Source: Magnetococcales bacterium
Lineage (GTDB): Bacteria; Pseudomonadota; Magnetococcia; Magnetococcales; UBA8363
NCBI GenBank assembly: GCA_015232645.1
Contig: JADFZF010000003.1
Location: 1-54,842, forward strand
Reading direction: 5' to 3'
Length of the DNA stretch: 54,842 nucleotides
In this document: positions 46,009-54,842 of the stretch, piece by piece
Layout: each line of letters starts with the position of its first letter
How positions within the stretch are numbered: the first letter of the stretch is position 1
Program-made: the position numbers and the translations under genes
Notes under the pieces: generated by a model
The model's database searches: none
Seen by the model: only the letters and a program-made list of their open reading frames with translations
Told to the model about the DNA's origin: nothing

Positions 46009-47829
46009 TCAATTCACCTCTCCCTTGGGACGTACCACACGACGCAGATACAACTCCCGCAATTGCAACTCCTCCACCTCCGAAGGGGCCTGGGTCAAAG
46101 CACAACCCGCTTTCTGGGTTTTGGGGAAGGCTATCACGTCGCGAATCGATTCCAACCCCAACATCAACGCCATCAACCGATCCATCCCCAAGGCCAGACC
46201 ACCATGGGGAGGAGCACCATACTCCAGGGCCTGCAAAAGAAATCCAAACTTGCGTCCTGCTTCCGCCTCATCGATCCGCAACAACGCTAAAATCTGCTTT
46301 TGCAAGACGGTATCGTGGATACGAATCGATCCTCCCCCCACCTCGATGCCATTCAGGACCAAATCGTAGGCCCGCGAGCGGACCTTCAGCAGGTCGTCCA
46401 TATTCTCCGATTGCAACAGCGACGAATCTTCCATGAGCGGAGCGGTAAACGGATGATGTACCGATACCGGACGCTTGGCCTCCGCATCCCAGTCCAACAG
46501 CGGAAAATCGGTCACCCAGACCAGGGAGAAAGGTTTTTCCTCCACCATGTTCAGGTCCCGACCCAAACGGACCCGCAGCCGCCCCAACGATTCGTTGACA
46601 ATTTTGTGGCTATCGGCACCAAAAAACAACAGATCCCCCTCTTCGAGCCCGGTCACCTCCTGGATGGCTGCCTTTTCGGTATCGGAGAAAAATTTGACGA
46701 TGGGGGACTGCCACCCATCCTGATGCCATGGACCATTCACTTTGATCCAGGCCAACCCCTTGGCTCCGTAGACGGAGACGAAGGCGGTATAGTCGTCTAT
46801 CTGTTTCCGACTGAGACGGTTGCCGCCACCGGGAACCCGCAATACCTTGATCATTCCTCGGGACCTGCCGCTTCCGTCCCTTCGGGCCTGCTCGGCAAAC
46901 ACCTTGAACCCGGTTTGAGCCATGATATCCGTGATATCCTTGAGCTCCATGGGGATGCGAACATCGGGTGCGTCCAAACCATAGCGACTCATGGCCTCGG
47001 CGTAGGTCATCCGCGGGATGGGACTGGGAATGTCCACCCCCAGGCATTCACGAAAAAGTCCCGACACCACCCGCTCAGTCAACTGCATGACATCATCCGC
47101 TTCAACGAATGACATCTCCAGATCCAGTTGGGTAAATTCAGGCTGACGGTCAGCACGCAAATCCTCGTCGCGAAAACAACGGACGATCTGGAAATAACGG
47201 TCGTAACCCGAAACCATCAAAAGCTGTTTGAACAACTGGGGGCTTTGTGGCAAGGCATAGAACTGGCCGGGATTGACCCGGCTCGGGACCAGATAATCGC
47301 GCGCCCCTTCAGGAGTGCTACGGGTCAGCATGGGAGTTTCGATTTCCAAAAATCCCGTTTCATCGAGAATACGGCGCACGATCTGATTGGCCCGATGACG
47401 AAACTGAAGATTCTTCTGCATCCTGGGTGTACGCAGGTCCAGATAACGATATTGCAGACGCACCGCCTCGCTGACGGTATCGTCGTCCAACTGGAAAGGA
47501 AGCGGCTTGGAAGCGCTAAAAATCTCCAGACGATCCACATTGACTTCGACCAGGCCCGTGGGCAGATTGGGGTTTTCGGTTTCCTTGGGGCGATGGGCCA
47601 CGACCCCGGAAATTTCCACGACGAACTCACTTCTCAGTTCATGGGCACGTCGATGCACCGTCGCCTCGTGCTCGGGACTGAATACCACCTGAACCATGCC
47701 GGTCCGATCCCTCAGATCGACGAAGATCACCCCGCCATGATCGCGCCGGCGGTGGACCCATCCCGTCAGAGAGACTCTTTGACCCAACAGTTGCTCACGA
47801 ACATCATTACAATAATGGGTCCTGTTCAT
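46009..47829 (-). CDS. aspS: Aspartyl-tRNA synthetase
   Basis: This is a 606-residue class II synthetase. An OB-fold anticodon domain ([19 protein letters not shown]) is followed by the catalytic core with [45 protein letters not shown] (motif 2), the bacterial GAD insert, and [13 protein letters not shown] (motif 3). The length is normal for the bacterial type. Whether it also charges tRNA-Asn (non-discriminating form) cannot be settled here; a gatCAB search of the genome would help. Its start overlaps the stop of the SEC-C gene as ATGA. Confidence 0.97.
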   Translation of the reverse strand: MNRTHYCNDVREQLLGQRVSLTGWVHRRRDHGGVIFVDLRDRTGMVQVVFSPEHEATVHRRAHELRSEFVVEISGVVAHRPKETENPNLPTGLVEVNVDRLEIFSASKPLPFQLDDDTVSEAVRLQYRYLDLRTPRMQKNLQFRHRANQIVRRILDETGFLEIETPMLTRSTPEGARDYLVPSRVNPGQFYALPQSPQLFKQLLMVSGYDRYFQIVRCFRDEDLRADRQPEFTQLDLEMSFVEADDVMQLTERVVSGLFRECLGVDIPSPIPRMTYAEAMSRYGLDAPDVRIPMELKDITDIMAQTGFKVFAEQARRDGSGRSRGMIKVLRVPGGGNRLSRKQIDDYTAFVSVYGAKGLAWIKVNGPWHQDGWQSPIVKFFSDTEKAAIQEVTGLEEGDLLFFGADSHKIVNESLGRLRVRLGRDLNMVEEKPFSLVWVTDFPLLDWDAEAKRPVSVHHPFTAPLMEDSSLLQSENMDDLLKVRSRAYDLVLNGIEVGGGSIRIHDTVLQKQILALLRIDEAEAGRKFGFLLQALEYGAPPHGGLALGMDRLMALMLGLESIRDVIAFPKTQKAGCALTQAPSEVEELQLRELYLRRVVRPKGEVN

Positions 47830-48827
47830 GAAGCGTGGTCCTGGGTCGAATCCCCAGTCTCCCCTGCCGAAGTTTCTTCCACGGTGTCATCCTCATCTTC
47901 CAAGGACTGGCGGTTCCGCGCTCGACTCAACGATTCGGACACCAATTCGACCATGTACATCTTTTCTTCTTCCCTGAAGCCCGCCATCAACTCTTCAGCC
48001 CGTTCATAGGAAGCCACCGCCTCGTCCCAAGATTCGACATAATGCAGCAACATCCCCTTGAGATAGTGATTGAACGGATTGTTGGCATTGCCCTCCATGG
48101 CGGTATTGACCCAAATATCGGCATTTTCGGTGTCGCCCTGGTCGATGTAGAACGCTGCCAGTTTCTGAGCCACCTGCCAGGGTTCCACTTTGCGCGGGTG
48201 ATCGAATTCATCCAGAAGAAACCTTTCACCCTCCTTCTCCCGTCCGGCTTCCACCAGCCATTCGGCGCGACGGGCAATCCAGTAGTCCCACAGGAGGAAA
48301 GGATCGTCACGATCTCCCTCCAACACCTCGCCGAGGAGACGCAACGCCACTTCAATCCGACCATGACCGTGATAGGTGGCCGCCATCTCGGTCAGAACCA
48401 TGGGACTGGCCTTTTCCCTCGGCACCGAATCCAATACATCCACGCTACACTCGTGAATCACTCGCGAAGTCGCCATGGCACGGATGACCGGAGTGGGAGA
48501 GCCCAGTTTCCAGGCCACATTGTCTTCCCGCCCCAGATGGCATTGCTTGTATTTTTTTCCCGACCCGCACGGACAGGCATCGTTGCGACCGATCTTGGGC
48601 GGTTGGGAGGTACGCCGATCGCGCACCGCGAAACCATTCTCGGGATGGGGAGCCATGTCCATCAGCCGCTCGGCAAAATGAATATACCACTTCCAGAACG
48701 GCCCTTTTTCCGCTTCAGGATCATCGGCCAGCCAATGGGCCAACACGACCGCATCGCCCGTCATGGCGGCTTGATAAAGGGCTTCGGCATACACTCCGGG
48801 ATGATTCAAATCTTTTGGCATTCCCAC
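47826..48827 (-). CDS. SEC-C zinc-motif protein with TPR-like C-terminus
   Basis: This is a 333-residue cytoplasmic protein. The SEC-C metal motif [16 protein letters not shown] lies near residues 82-97; the same motif ends SecA and YecA/UPF0149 proteins and binds zinc. The rest is helical, with TPR-like repeats (about 165-300). The acidic end is rich in Glu, Asp and Thr. GTG 48827 is preceded by AAGGAG; an ATG two codons later is possible. The stop overlaps the aspS start by four bases, indicating coupled translation. Function is unknown beyond the zinc motif. Confidence 0.78.
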   Translation of the reverse strand: MGMPKDLNHPGVYAEALYQAAMTGDAVVLAHWLADDPEAEKGPFWKWYIHFAERLMDMAPHPENGFAVRDRRTSQPPKIGRNDACPCGSGKKYKQCHLGREDNVAWKLGSPTPVIRAMATSRVIHECSVDVLDSVPREKASPMVLTEMAATYHGHGRIEVALRLLGEVLEGDRDDPFLLWDYWIARRAEWLVEAGREKEGERFLLDEFDHPRKVEPWQVAQKLAAFYIDQGDTENADIWVNTAMEGNANNPFNHYLKGMLLHYVESWDEAVASYERAEELMAGFREEEKMYMVELVSESLSRARNRQSLEDEDDTVEETSAGETGDSTQDHAS

Positions 48828-49041
48828 GGCAATCTGGCTCCTTATCCTTTCCTTGGAAGAGACTTAAGACCCCAACGGATCAAAATTGTCGATCTATAAA
48901 CTCGGCTGCGGTAGGATTTTAATCCACACCCGGTCAGGAAGCCAGGATGCAAGAACATGACAGGCCGCATCCGATCATGTATCTTCTACGGAATACTGAC
49001 AGCGACTCATCGGTTTTCCATAGAAAGGTTGACAAGTTTCC

Positions 49042-50478
49042 ATGGCTCTCAGGACCCGTTTTGCCCCCTCGCCTACCGGATTTCTCCATATTGGCGGCGC
49101 CCGTACCGCTCTGTTCTGCCACTTGCACGCCCGTGCCCATGGTGGAACCACCATCCTGCGCATCGAAGACACCGACCTGCAACGATCCTCCCAGGAAGCG
49201 GTGGATGCCATCCTTGAAGGAATGCGGTGGCTGGGGCTTCAACCCGACGAGGGTCCCTTCTTCCAATCCGACAACCACCAGCGCCACCTCGCCGAGGCCC
49301 GGCGCCTCATCGACGAAGGACGGGCGTATCGATGCGTCTGTACCGTCGCCGAACTCGATGCCATGCGTGAAGAACAACGCCAGAAGGGAATCAAACCCCG
49401 CTACGATGGCCGTTGCCGCCATCGTCCTCCCGACCAAACCACCGATCTCCCTTCGGTCATCCGTTTCAAGACACCCTCCACGGGCCACGTCTCCTGGAAC
49501 GATCTGATCCAGGGAGAAATTCGTTTCGACAACAACGAACTCGACGACCTCGTTCTGGTACGCTCCGACAACTCTCCCACCTACAACCTGGCCGTGGTCG
49601 TGGACGATCACGATATGGACATCACCCTGGTGCTTCGTGGCGAGGACCATATTTCCAACACCCCGCGTCAGATTCATCTCCTCGAAGCCCTGGGCTACCG
49701 ACGCCCCGACTACGCCCACATGCCCCTGCTGCATGGTTCCGATGGCGCCAAATTGTCCAAACGCCACGGCGCCGTCAGCGTTCTGCAGTATCGCGAGGAT
49801 GGCTTCCTTGCCGTCGCGGTCAACAATTATCTCGTCCGCCTGGGATGGTCCCACGGCGACCAGGAATTCTTCACCATGACGGAACTCGAAAACCTCTTCG
49901 ACGTTACCCGTCTGGGCCGTTCCGCCACCATCTTCAATCGGGAAAAACTCCTCTGGCTCAATGGCCAACATATACGCGCCAGCCAGCCACATGAACTCAC
50001 CCACGAACTCTCCTGGCACCTCGAACGTCTCGGCTTGCCCAATCCAGGCCCGGAAACATTATCCTCCATTATCCCCCACTTCCAGGAACGCAGCAAAACC
50101 ATGGCGGAAATGGCGGAAAAGTGCCGATTTCTGCTTGTCGATGACCTCCCCTCCTACGATCAGGAAGCCATCCGCCGACATTATGCCCCCGATCTCCACC
50201 CCCCCCTGGAGGCCCTTCAACAGCGGTTGCAACAGCTCAATGACCATTCCTGGAATCCGGCTCATATCGAATCCACATTCAAATCGGTCCTGGCCGATCA
50301 CCACCTGAAAATGGGTAAACTGGCGCAACCCGTACGTATCGCCCTGACTGGAACGACCGTATCTCCAGGAATCTACGAAACCCTGCTGCTGCTTGGAAAA
50401 AACAAAACCCTGCTGCGGTTGCAACAAGGGCTCGACCATTTCTCAACCCTCGCCCGGCAGGAGACACAATCAACCTGA
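49042..50478 (+). CDS. gltX: Glutamyl-tRNA synthetase
   Basis: This is a 478-residue class I synthetase. It begins RTRFAPSPTGFLHIGGARTAL (HIGH-type signature, written here in fragments of the N-terminus) and has LRIEDTDLQRS, the tRNA acceptor region, and the KMSKS-type loop AKLSKRHGAVSV. The length and C-terminal helical anticodon domain match bacterial GluRS, not the truncated GluQ that lacks the anticodon domain. It is divergent from the SEC-C/aspS unit. The ribosome site is weak (GAAAGG about 13 bases upstream). Confidence 0.95.
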   Translation: MALRTRFAPSPTGFLHIGGARTALFCHLHARAHGGTTILRIEDTDLQRSSQEAVDAILEGMRWLGLQPDEGPFFQSDNHQRHLAEARRLIDEGRAYRCVCTVAELDAMREEQRQKGIKPRYDGRCRHRPPDQTTDLPSVIRFKTPSTGHVSWNDLIQGEIRFDNNELDDLVLVRSDNSPTYNLAVVVDDHDMDITLVLRGEDHISNTPRQIHLLEALGYRRPDYAHMPLLHGSDGAKLSKRHGAVSVLQYREDGFLAVAVNNYLVRLGWSHGDQEFFTMTELENLFDVTRLGRSATIFNREKLLWLNGQHIRASQPHELTHELSWHLERLGLPNPGPETLSSIIPHFQERSKTMAEMAEKCRFLLVDDLPSYDQEAIRRHYAPDLHPPLEALQQRLQQLNDHSWNPAHIESTFKSVLADHHLKMGKLAQPVRIALTGTTVSPGIYETLLLLGKNKTLLRLQQGLDHFSTLARQETQST

Positions 50479-50650
50479 AACCGTCCTGGACATCAAGCGG
50501 CCGGATACTTACCGTGACCAGTCCCCCTGCCCATGGCAAGGCCCGACCCGTTCCCACGACATCCCAACACCCAAGTCCGATATTGCTTGGAAAGCAACGT
50601 TAATTCACCCACCACTCTCACCCTTTTTTTGCGGAAGATGCATTTTTTGG

Positions 50651-50680
50651 TTGACAGCAACGCTTACACTCTGCGAGAAT
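50651..50680 (+). promoter_or_regulatory. Candidate promoter of the lipoprotein gene
   Basis: A perfect TTGACA at 50651-50656 is followed, after 18 bases, by GAGAAT (four of six -10 matches). A leader of about 190 bases would then precede the lipoprotein start. No riboswitch class was recognised in the leader. The rest of 50479-50873 shows no gene. Confidence 0.4.
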
Positions 50681-50873
50681 CCCGCCCACTCTCAGGGTGT
50701 ACCCAAGAAGTCCGCTCCGTAGCAATGCGGCTTCCGAGTCTCCGGCACAAATCTCTGTTTTACTACACACAGAGTGCCTCAAGTGCCGCTAGTTTTTTAT
50801 TGGATTTGTAATTATCAGCTCATACGGACTATCCCCTGCATGGGGACTTCAATCTACAAAGGAGTGATCTGCC

Positions 50874-52784
50874 ATGGATCAATGGGGAATGAATACCATG
50901 TCCAAAAAAGTTAGCATGTTAGCCTTAGCTGCCGCCTTCACCATCGGTATCGGTGCCTGCGGCGGTGGCGGTGGAAGTTCGTCTTCCTCCTCCTCGGGAA
51001 CCGTCGCAGGTGTCGCCCTGGACGGACCGGTCACCAGCGGTAACATCATCGTCTACAACGCCGATGGTACCACCTGCTCCGGCGCCGCGACTTCCACCAA
51101 CTCCAGCGCCAATTTCTCCCTGAGCATTCCCTCCACCTGCACCCTGCCGGTCTCCCTGGAACTCTCCGGTGGTACCGACATCGTGCACAGCAATCTCAGC
51201 TCCACCTATCCGCAACCCAACATGCGGTCCATCATCGCCAACACCTCGCAGACGGTGGCCAACATCTCGCCCTTCTCGACCCTTATTTTCTACTCTCTCG
51301 TCAAGGGCAACGGCAATAACCTCACTGCTGCCGGCCTGACGACCAGCAACACCGCCTCCAACATCGCGACCAGTGCCTCTTCCGTGTTGCAATCGTTCGG
51401 ATTCGGCGCCGACCTGAAAACCGATGGGACTTCGGACAACTCGTTCAACCCCATCACCGGCATCCTGGGCTCCACCAATCTCGCTACCTTCACCAACGCC
51501 AGTGAAGCCCTCTCCGAAACCATTCGCCGCGTCGCCAAAGCGGCCGGGGGTGTAACCCTAAGCAACGTCGCCATGATCTTCCAATACCTCGGACAAGACC
51601 TCTCCGACGGTACTATGGACGGCAACATGGGCTCTTCGACCATCACTTCAGGCATTTCCGGCTTCAGCATGGCCAACATCCGTGCCTACGCCCAATCCAA
51701 TGCCCTGTTCGTGTTGAACGAAATGTTCTCTACCACTGGTCTGACCATCACCGACCAATCAGGGAACCAAAAATCGGCTCTGAACGCCATCAAAACCGCG
51801 ACGAGCACGGTCAACTCCGGCGCCACTGTCAGCTTCGACAGCGTCAAACCCGGAACCAATGTGGCCTCCCAATGGTCCAATGCCAAAACGACCGCCCTGG
51901 CTCTTCTTGGTCTAAGCAGCCTTTCCGATCTGGGTATCTCTTCTGACCTGACAACCTCCACCGCCATCAGCAGCCGCGGTGCGTTGACCGTCAATTCCAC
52001 CCAGGCCAACAACGTCGCCGATCAAAGCAAGGTATCCACCTATTCGGGCAATGTCCAAAATGCCAACAATGCTTTTGTTGGAACATCCTCCTTCAACGTG
52101 AACCTCAGCTCCATCACGTTGACCGACTACCCGAACAACACTGCCACGACACTGACTCCATCCACTCCGAGCATCTCTTCTAGTGTGATGACGGTTTCCC
52201 TGCCCACCAGCAGCAGTGTCAGCGCCAGCAACCTGGGCATGTTGAACAGCACCAGTGCCGGAACCGCCTCGGCGACACCACCGGTTCTGAACTTCACCCT
52301 GAAAAACACTCCTGCTGGCACCGGTACCGCCGGAGTCACCATGACCCTCTTGGATGGCAGCAACAGCACCAGGGACTCGGGAGAACGCTACATTTCCGCG
52401 ACGTTCAACCTCCCGTGGAGCAGCAACGGCACCACCCTAACCCTGACCGACGCCTCCTCGGCTTCGGTGAGCTACTATTCCGCCACCTCCACCTCGCCTA
52501 CTTCAGCCTCTCTGTCTCAAAGTGCTTTGGGAAGCCTGATGGTCACTTCTTCGGGAAGCAGCCAAAGCGCCACCAGCAGCACTCTCAAGCTGAAGATTGC
52601 CCAGCTCTTCAATACTGCGGCAACCAGCGGCAATTCCAATCTGGCCACAGCCATGACCTCTGGCACGCCTGCAGGGTCGTATTACTACTCAGTCAGTTTC
52701 AGCGGGATCTCCCTTGCTGCCACCGACTCCAGCAGCAATACCTCGGCCTTCAGCTCGGTTCAAGGTACCTTTACTGTCAAGTAA
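50874..52784 (+). CDS. Ser/Thr/Gly-rich surface lipoprotein, unknown
   Basis: This is a 636-residue protein with a lipoprotein signal: hydrophobic core, then IGAC with the lipidated Cys29, followed by a flexible Gly5-Ser7 linker. The N-terminal 80 residues (GTVAGVALDGPVTSGNIIVYN) look like a beta-sandwich of the carboxypeptidase-regulatory type. The rest is dominated by Ser, Thr, Ala, Gly and Asn, with few charged residues, as in secreted beta-rich surface proteins. Only two other cysteines are present (TTCSGA, STCTLP), perhaps a disulfide. AAAGGAG precedes ATG 50874. It is a single-gene unit closed by a strong terminator. I do not recognise a specific family. Confidence 0.82.
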   Translation: MDQWGMNTMSKKVSMLALAAAFTIGIGACGGGGGSSSSSSSGTVAGVALDGPVTSGNIIVYNADGTTCSGAATSTNSSANFSLSIPSTCTLPVSLELSGGTDIVHSNLSSTYPQPNMRSIIANTSQTVANISPFSTLIFYSLVKGNGNNLTAAGLTTSNTASNIATSASSVLQSFGFGADLKTDGTSDNSFNPITGILGSTNLATFTNASEALSETIRRVAKAAGGVTLSNVAMIFQYLGQDLSDGTMDGNMGSSTITSGISGFSMANIRAYAQSNALFVLNEMFSTTGLTITDQSGNQKSALNAIKTATSTVNSGATVSFDSVKPGTNVASQWSNAKTTALALLGLSSLSDLGISSDLTTSTAISSRGALTVNSTQANNVADQSKVSTYSGNVQNANNAFVGTSSFNVNLSSITLTDYPNNTATTLTPSTPSISSSVMTVSLPTSSSVSASNLGMLNSTSAGTASATPPVLNFTLKNTPAGTGTAGVTMTLLDGSNSTRDSGERYISATFNLPWSSNGTTLTLTDASSASVSYYSATSTSPTSASLSQSALGSLMVTSSGSSQSATSSTLKLKIAQLFNTAATSGNSNLATAMTSGTPAGSYYYSVSFSGISLAATDSSSNTSAFSSVQGTFTVK

Positions 52785-52804
52785 AGGGCGAAAATCGCCA
52801 CCCA

Positions 52805-52836
52805 AAAGAGGCGCACTTGTGCGCCTCTTTTTTTTT
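52805..52836 (+). terminator. Strong rho-independent terminator
   Basis: An 11-base perfect stem (AAAGAGGCGCA with its complement, loop CTTG) is followed by a run of T to about 52836. It lies 20 bases after the lipoprotein stop. A small GGCGA/TCGCC hairpin precedes it at 52787-52799. Confidence 0.93.
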
Positions 52837-53039
52837 CTCAACGTCTATCCGGGTTGTTTTTTTAGGGTTTAGACGGTTTCACAGGGACCAGCTTCTGGAA
52901 TGGGCCTGGAGAGGGACCCATGCCATCCCGGAAACTGGTCCGAGCCTTCACCTTCCTATCTGGACTTTCTTCATAGGAATACATAAAAATCGTTTAGAAA
53001 CAGCCGAATGACATGTAATATCCGTGCAACATGTACCCA

Positions 53040-54842
53040 TGTAAATGTTTATTTTATCGTTGATATTGAGTGCGTACATGCGCCAACATGAGGACATGTA
53101 TATTAATCGCGTCCCCAATCGAAACTCGCCTCCTGCCGTTCTGCTGCGGGAGAGTCGCCGTGATGGCACCAGGACCATCAAGCGGACGGTAGCCAATCTG
53201 ATCGGCCTGCCCGATGAGATGATTGAGGCGTTGCGGATGTGCTGAAGGGGGGCCGGGTCATTCCCATGGAAACCGCCTTGAGCATCGAAAACTCCCTGCC
53301 TCACGGCCATGTAGCTGCCGTCGCCGGGGTGATGAAATCCCTGGGGTTGAAGGGGTTGATGAGCCGGGATGATGAAAGGAAGCGGGATCTGGTTCTGGCC
53401 ATGATTGCCCAGAGGGTGTTGGAACCCGCATCCAAGCTGGCGACGCACCGTCTGTTCAACGCGTCTACTCTTGGAACTACCTTTGGGGTGGAGGATGCCA
53501 ACAAGGAGGAGTTGTACAAGGCCTTGGACTGGCTGGCCGGACAACAGACCGAATCGAGCAACGGTTGGTCAAGGAGCACCTGAAGGATGGCTCCATGGTG
53601 TTGTTCGATCTGACCTCCAGTTATCTGGAGGGTAGGCAATGCGAACTGGCCGAATACGGTTACAGCCGGGATCACAGGCCGGACCGCCTGCAGATCGAGA
53701 TTGGCCTGTTGACCGACCGGGAAGGCCGGCCTTTGGCTGTTCGGGTTTTCCCCGGCAATACCGGTGATCCCAAGACGCTGAGCCAGCAGGTAGAGGATTT
53801 GAAAAACCGATTTGGCCTCAAGAGCATCATCGTCGTCGGCGACCGGGGCATGATCACCCAGGCCCGCATCGATACCGACCTCAAACCCAACGGTTACTCC
53901 TGGATGACCGCTCTACGTCACAACACCATACGCAAGTTGGCCCAACAGAACGCATGGCCCACTCTGTTCGATGATCGCCATTTCGCCGAGATCACTTCGC
54001 CCGATTTTCCGGAGGAGCGGCTCATGGTCTGCCGCAATCCCTTCCTGGCAGAGGATCAGGAACGTTCCCGGCGGGAATTGTTGGCGGTGGCGGAACAACG
54101 CCTGGAAGAGATCCGGCAATCGGTTGCGGAAGGTTCCCTTTGCGATTGCGGCAAGATCGGCAAACTGGCCGACCGGATTCTTCACAAACTCAAGATTGTC
54201 CGCTATTTCAAGCTGGATGTCGCTCAGGGACGTTTTTCCTGGTCGCGCCACCAGGAACTTATCGATGAAGAAACCGCCCTGGATGGAATCTATGTGCTAC
54301 GGACCAACCTGACAACTGACCAGGCCGAGTCCGCCGAAACCATCCGGCATTACAATTCCCTTTCCCAAGTGGAACGCGCTTTCCGGCATCTGAAAAGCTC
54401 CCTGGATATCAGGCCCATCTTTCACTTCCGTGAAGACCGCATCCGGGCGCATGTTTTCCTGTGCATGCTGGCCTACCGGGTGGAATGGGAGATGCGCCGC
54501 CGTCTCAAGCCGTTGTTGTTTGCTGATGAAATTTCTCAAATACCGCCTGACCCGGTACTGCCCGCAAAACCTTCTGAGCACGCAAAAACCAAGACAGGAA
54601 CCAGGAAATCCGACTCAGGCTTCCCTTTGCAGAGCTTCCGCACGCTTCTGGCGCAGCTCGCCATACTGACCAGGAATACCGTACGGGCTCAGTGGGAAGC
54701 CGCAAAGAAACATCCCTTTGAAATGCTCTCCAGCATGACTCCATTCCAGGAGGAAACTTTCCGCCTATGGATGCGAGAACGCTGGATGGGGTTGGATTGA
54801 CAACCCTGCAAAATTTTTGGATCAAGCATGCCCGGCAATGCG
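53040..54842 (+). mobile_element. IS1634-family (IS4 superfamily) insertion sequence, right end not seen
   Basis: The element is recognised only through its transposase, which ends at 54800, 42 bases before the window edge. Terminal inverted repeats and target duplications could not be identified, so both limits are approximate. Several ACATGT palindromes (53011-53016, 53029-53034, 53094-53099) lie around the presumed left end and start. Confidence 0.55.
53096..54800 (+). pseudogene. IS1634-family transposase, broken by two frame changes
   Basis: The DDE transposase gene would encode about 568 residues. It starts MYINRVPNRNSPPA, as family members do. The frame breaks at about 53234-53236: MIEALR is followed by VLKGGR in another frame, and one extra G would join them. 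It breaks again at about 53548-53550: QQT is followed by RIEQRLVKEHLKDG in another frame, and one extra C would join them. The long last frame holds LFDLTSSYLEGRQC, VFPGNTGDPKTL, VGDRGMI, ERAFRHLKSSLDIRPI and the conserved C-terminus. Both lesions look like single-base losses. The element is therefore probably inactive in cis. Confidence 0.85.

Noticed and set aside
48934-50019. A 361-codon minus-strand open frame opposite gltX
   Set aside because: It lies wholly antisense to an unmistakable glutamyl-tRNA synthetase and has no recognisable motif.
50925-52369. Long minus-strand open frames opposite the lipoprotein gene
   Set aside because: Codon bias of the Ser/Thr/Gly-rich gene keeps the opposite strand open; no ribosome sites or families.

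Overview
The window carries a moderately GC-rich proteobacterial chromosome segment of about 55 kb. It holds core housekeeping genes (rlmD, prmA, tRNA-Phe, the rpsF-priB-rpsR-DUF2232-rplI cluster, maeB, aspS, gltX) interleaved with large sensory proteins, extracellular-glycan genes, multihaem redox genes and decayed or mobile DNA. Alphaproteobacterial habits (a DUF2232 gene before rplI, a NUDIX gene followed by a small DUF6111-like membrane protein, a DUF3369/HD-GYP regulator) sit beside a PriB gene more typical of beta/gammaproteobacteria. With very large PAS-rich kinases, this fits an early-branching lineage such as Magnetococcales. That assignment is inference from gene content; no rRNA and no magnetosome gene is present.

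Layout. 1-7 kb: an OmpA-type lipid/wall anchor, the 23S rRNA methyltransferase RlmD, then a surface-glycan group (fucosyltransferase-like, SGNH hydrolase, AT-rich GT4 glycosyltransferase). 7-11 kb: prmA, tRNA-Phe, a CoA-pyrophosphatase-type NUDIX protein with a small membrane protein, and a peptidoglycan pair (lytic transglycosylase and PgeF) whose reading frames overlap by 113 nt. 11-17 kb: the ribosomal S6/PriB/S18/DUF2232/L9/FmdB cluster, then a DUF2157-GDYXXLXY membrane pair on the opposite strand. 17-24 kb: a 1631-residue hybrid kinase and a membrane-anchored PAS protein ending in a DEDDh exonuclease. 24-28 kb: a SWIM-protein/SNF2-helicase pair broken by four frame changes.

28-41 kb is the most distinctive part. 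A 920-residue TPR protein is divergent from a polygalactosaminidase-like hydrolase and a PelA-like deacetylase, i.e. PelA split in two. These are followed in the same direction by a tetrahaem cytochrome, a Tat-type four-cluster ferredoxin, a sensor kinase with a c-type haem motif in its periplasmic domain, and a DUF3369/HD-GYP response regulator. Pel systems are classically controlled by cyclic di-GMP and HD-GYP proteins degrade cyclic di-GMP, so redox sensing may be wired here to exopolysaccharide modification. No Pel polymerase genes are visible, so this stays a hypothesis.

41-55 kb: maeB, an Aas-like acyl-ACP/CoA synthetase with a degenerate acyltransferase half, a MITE-like nested palindrome, aspS with a SEC-C/TPR gene, gltX, a Ser/Thr-rich lipoprotein closed by a strong terminator, and a frame-broken IS1634-family transposase at the right edge. 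Recognised breaks are confined to the helicase pair and the transposase. Neighbouring genes read through runs of eight or nine C without loss of frame, which argues for real decay over general sequencing error.
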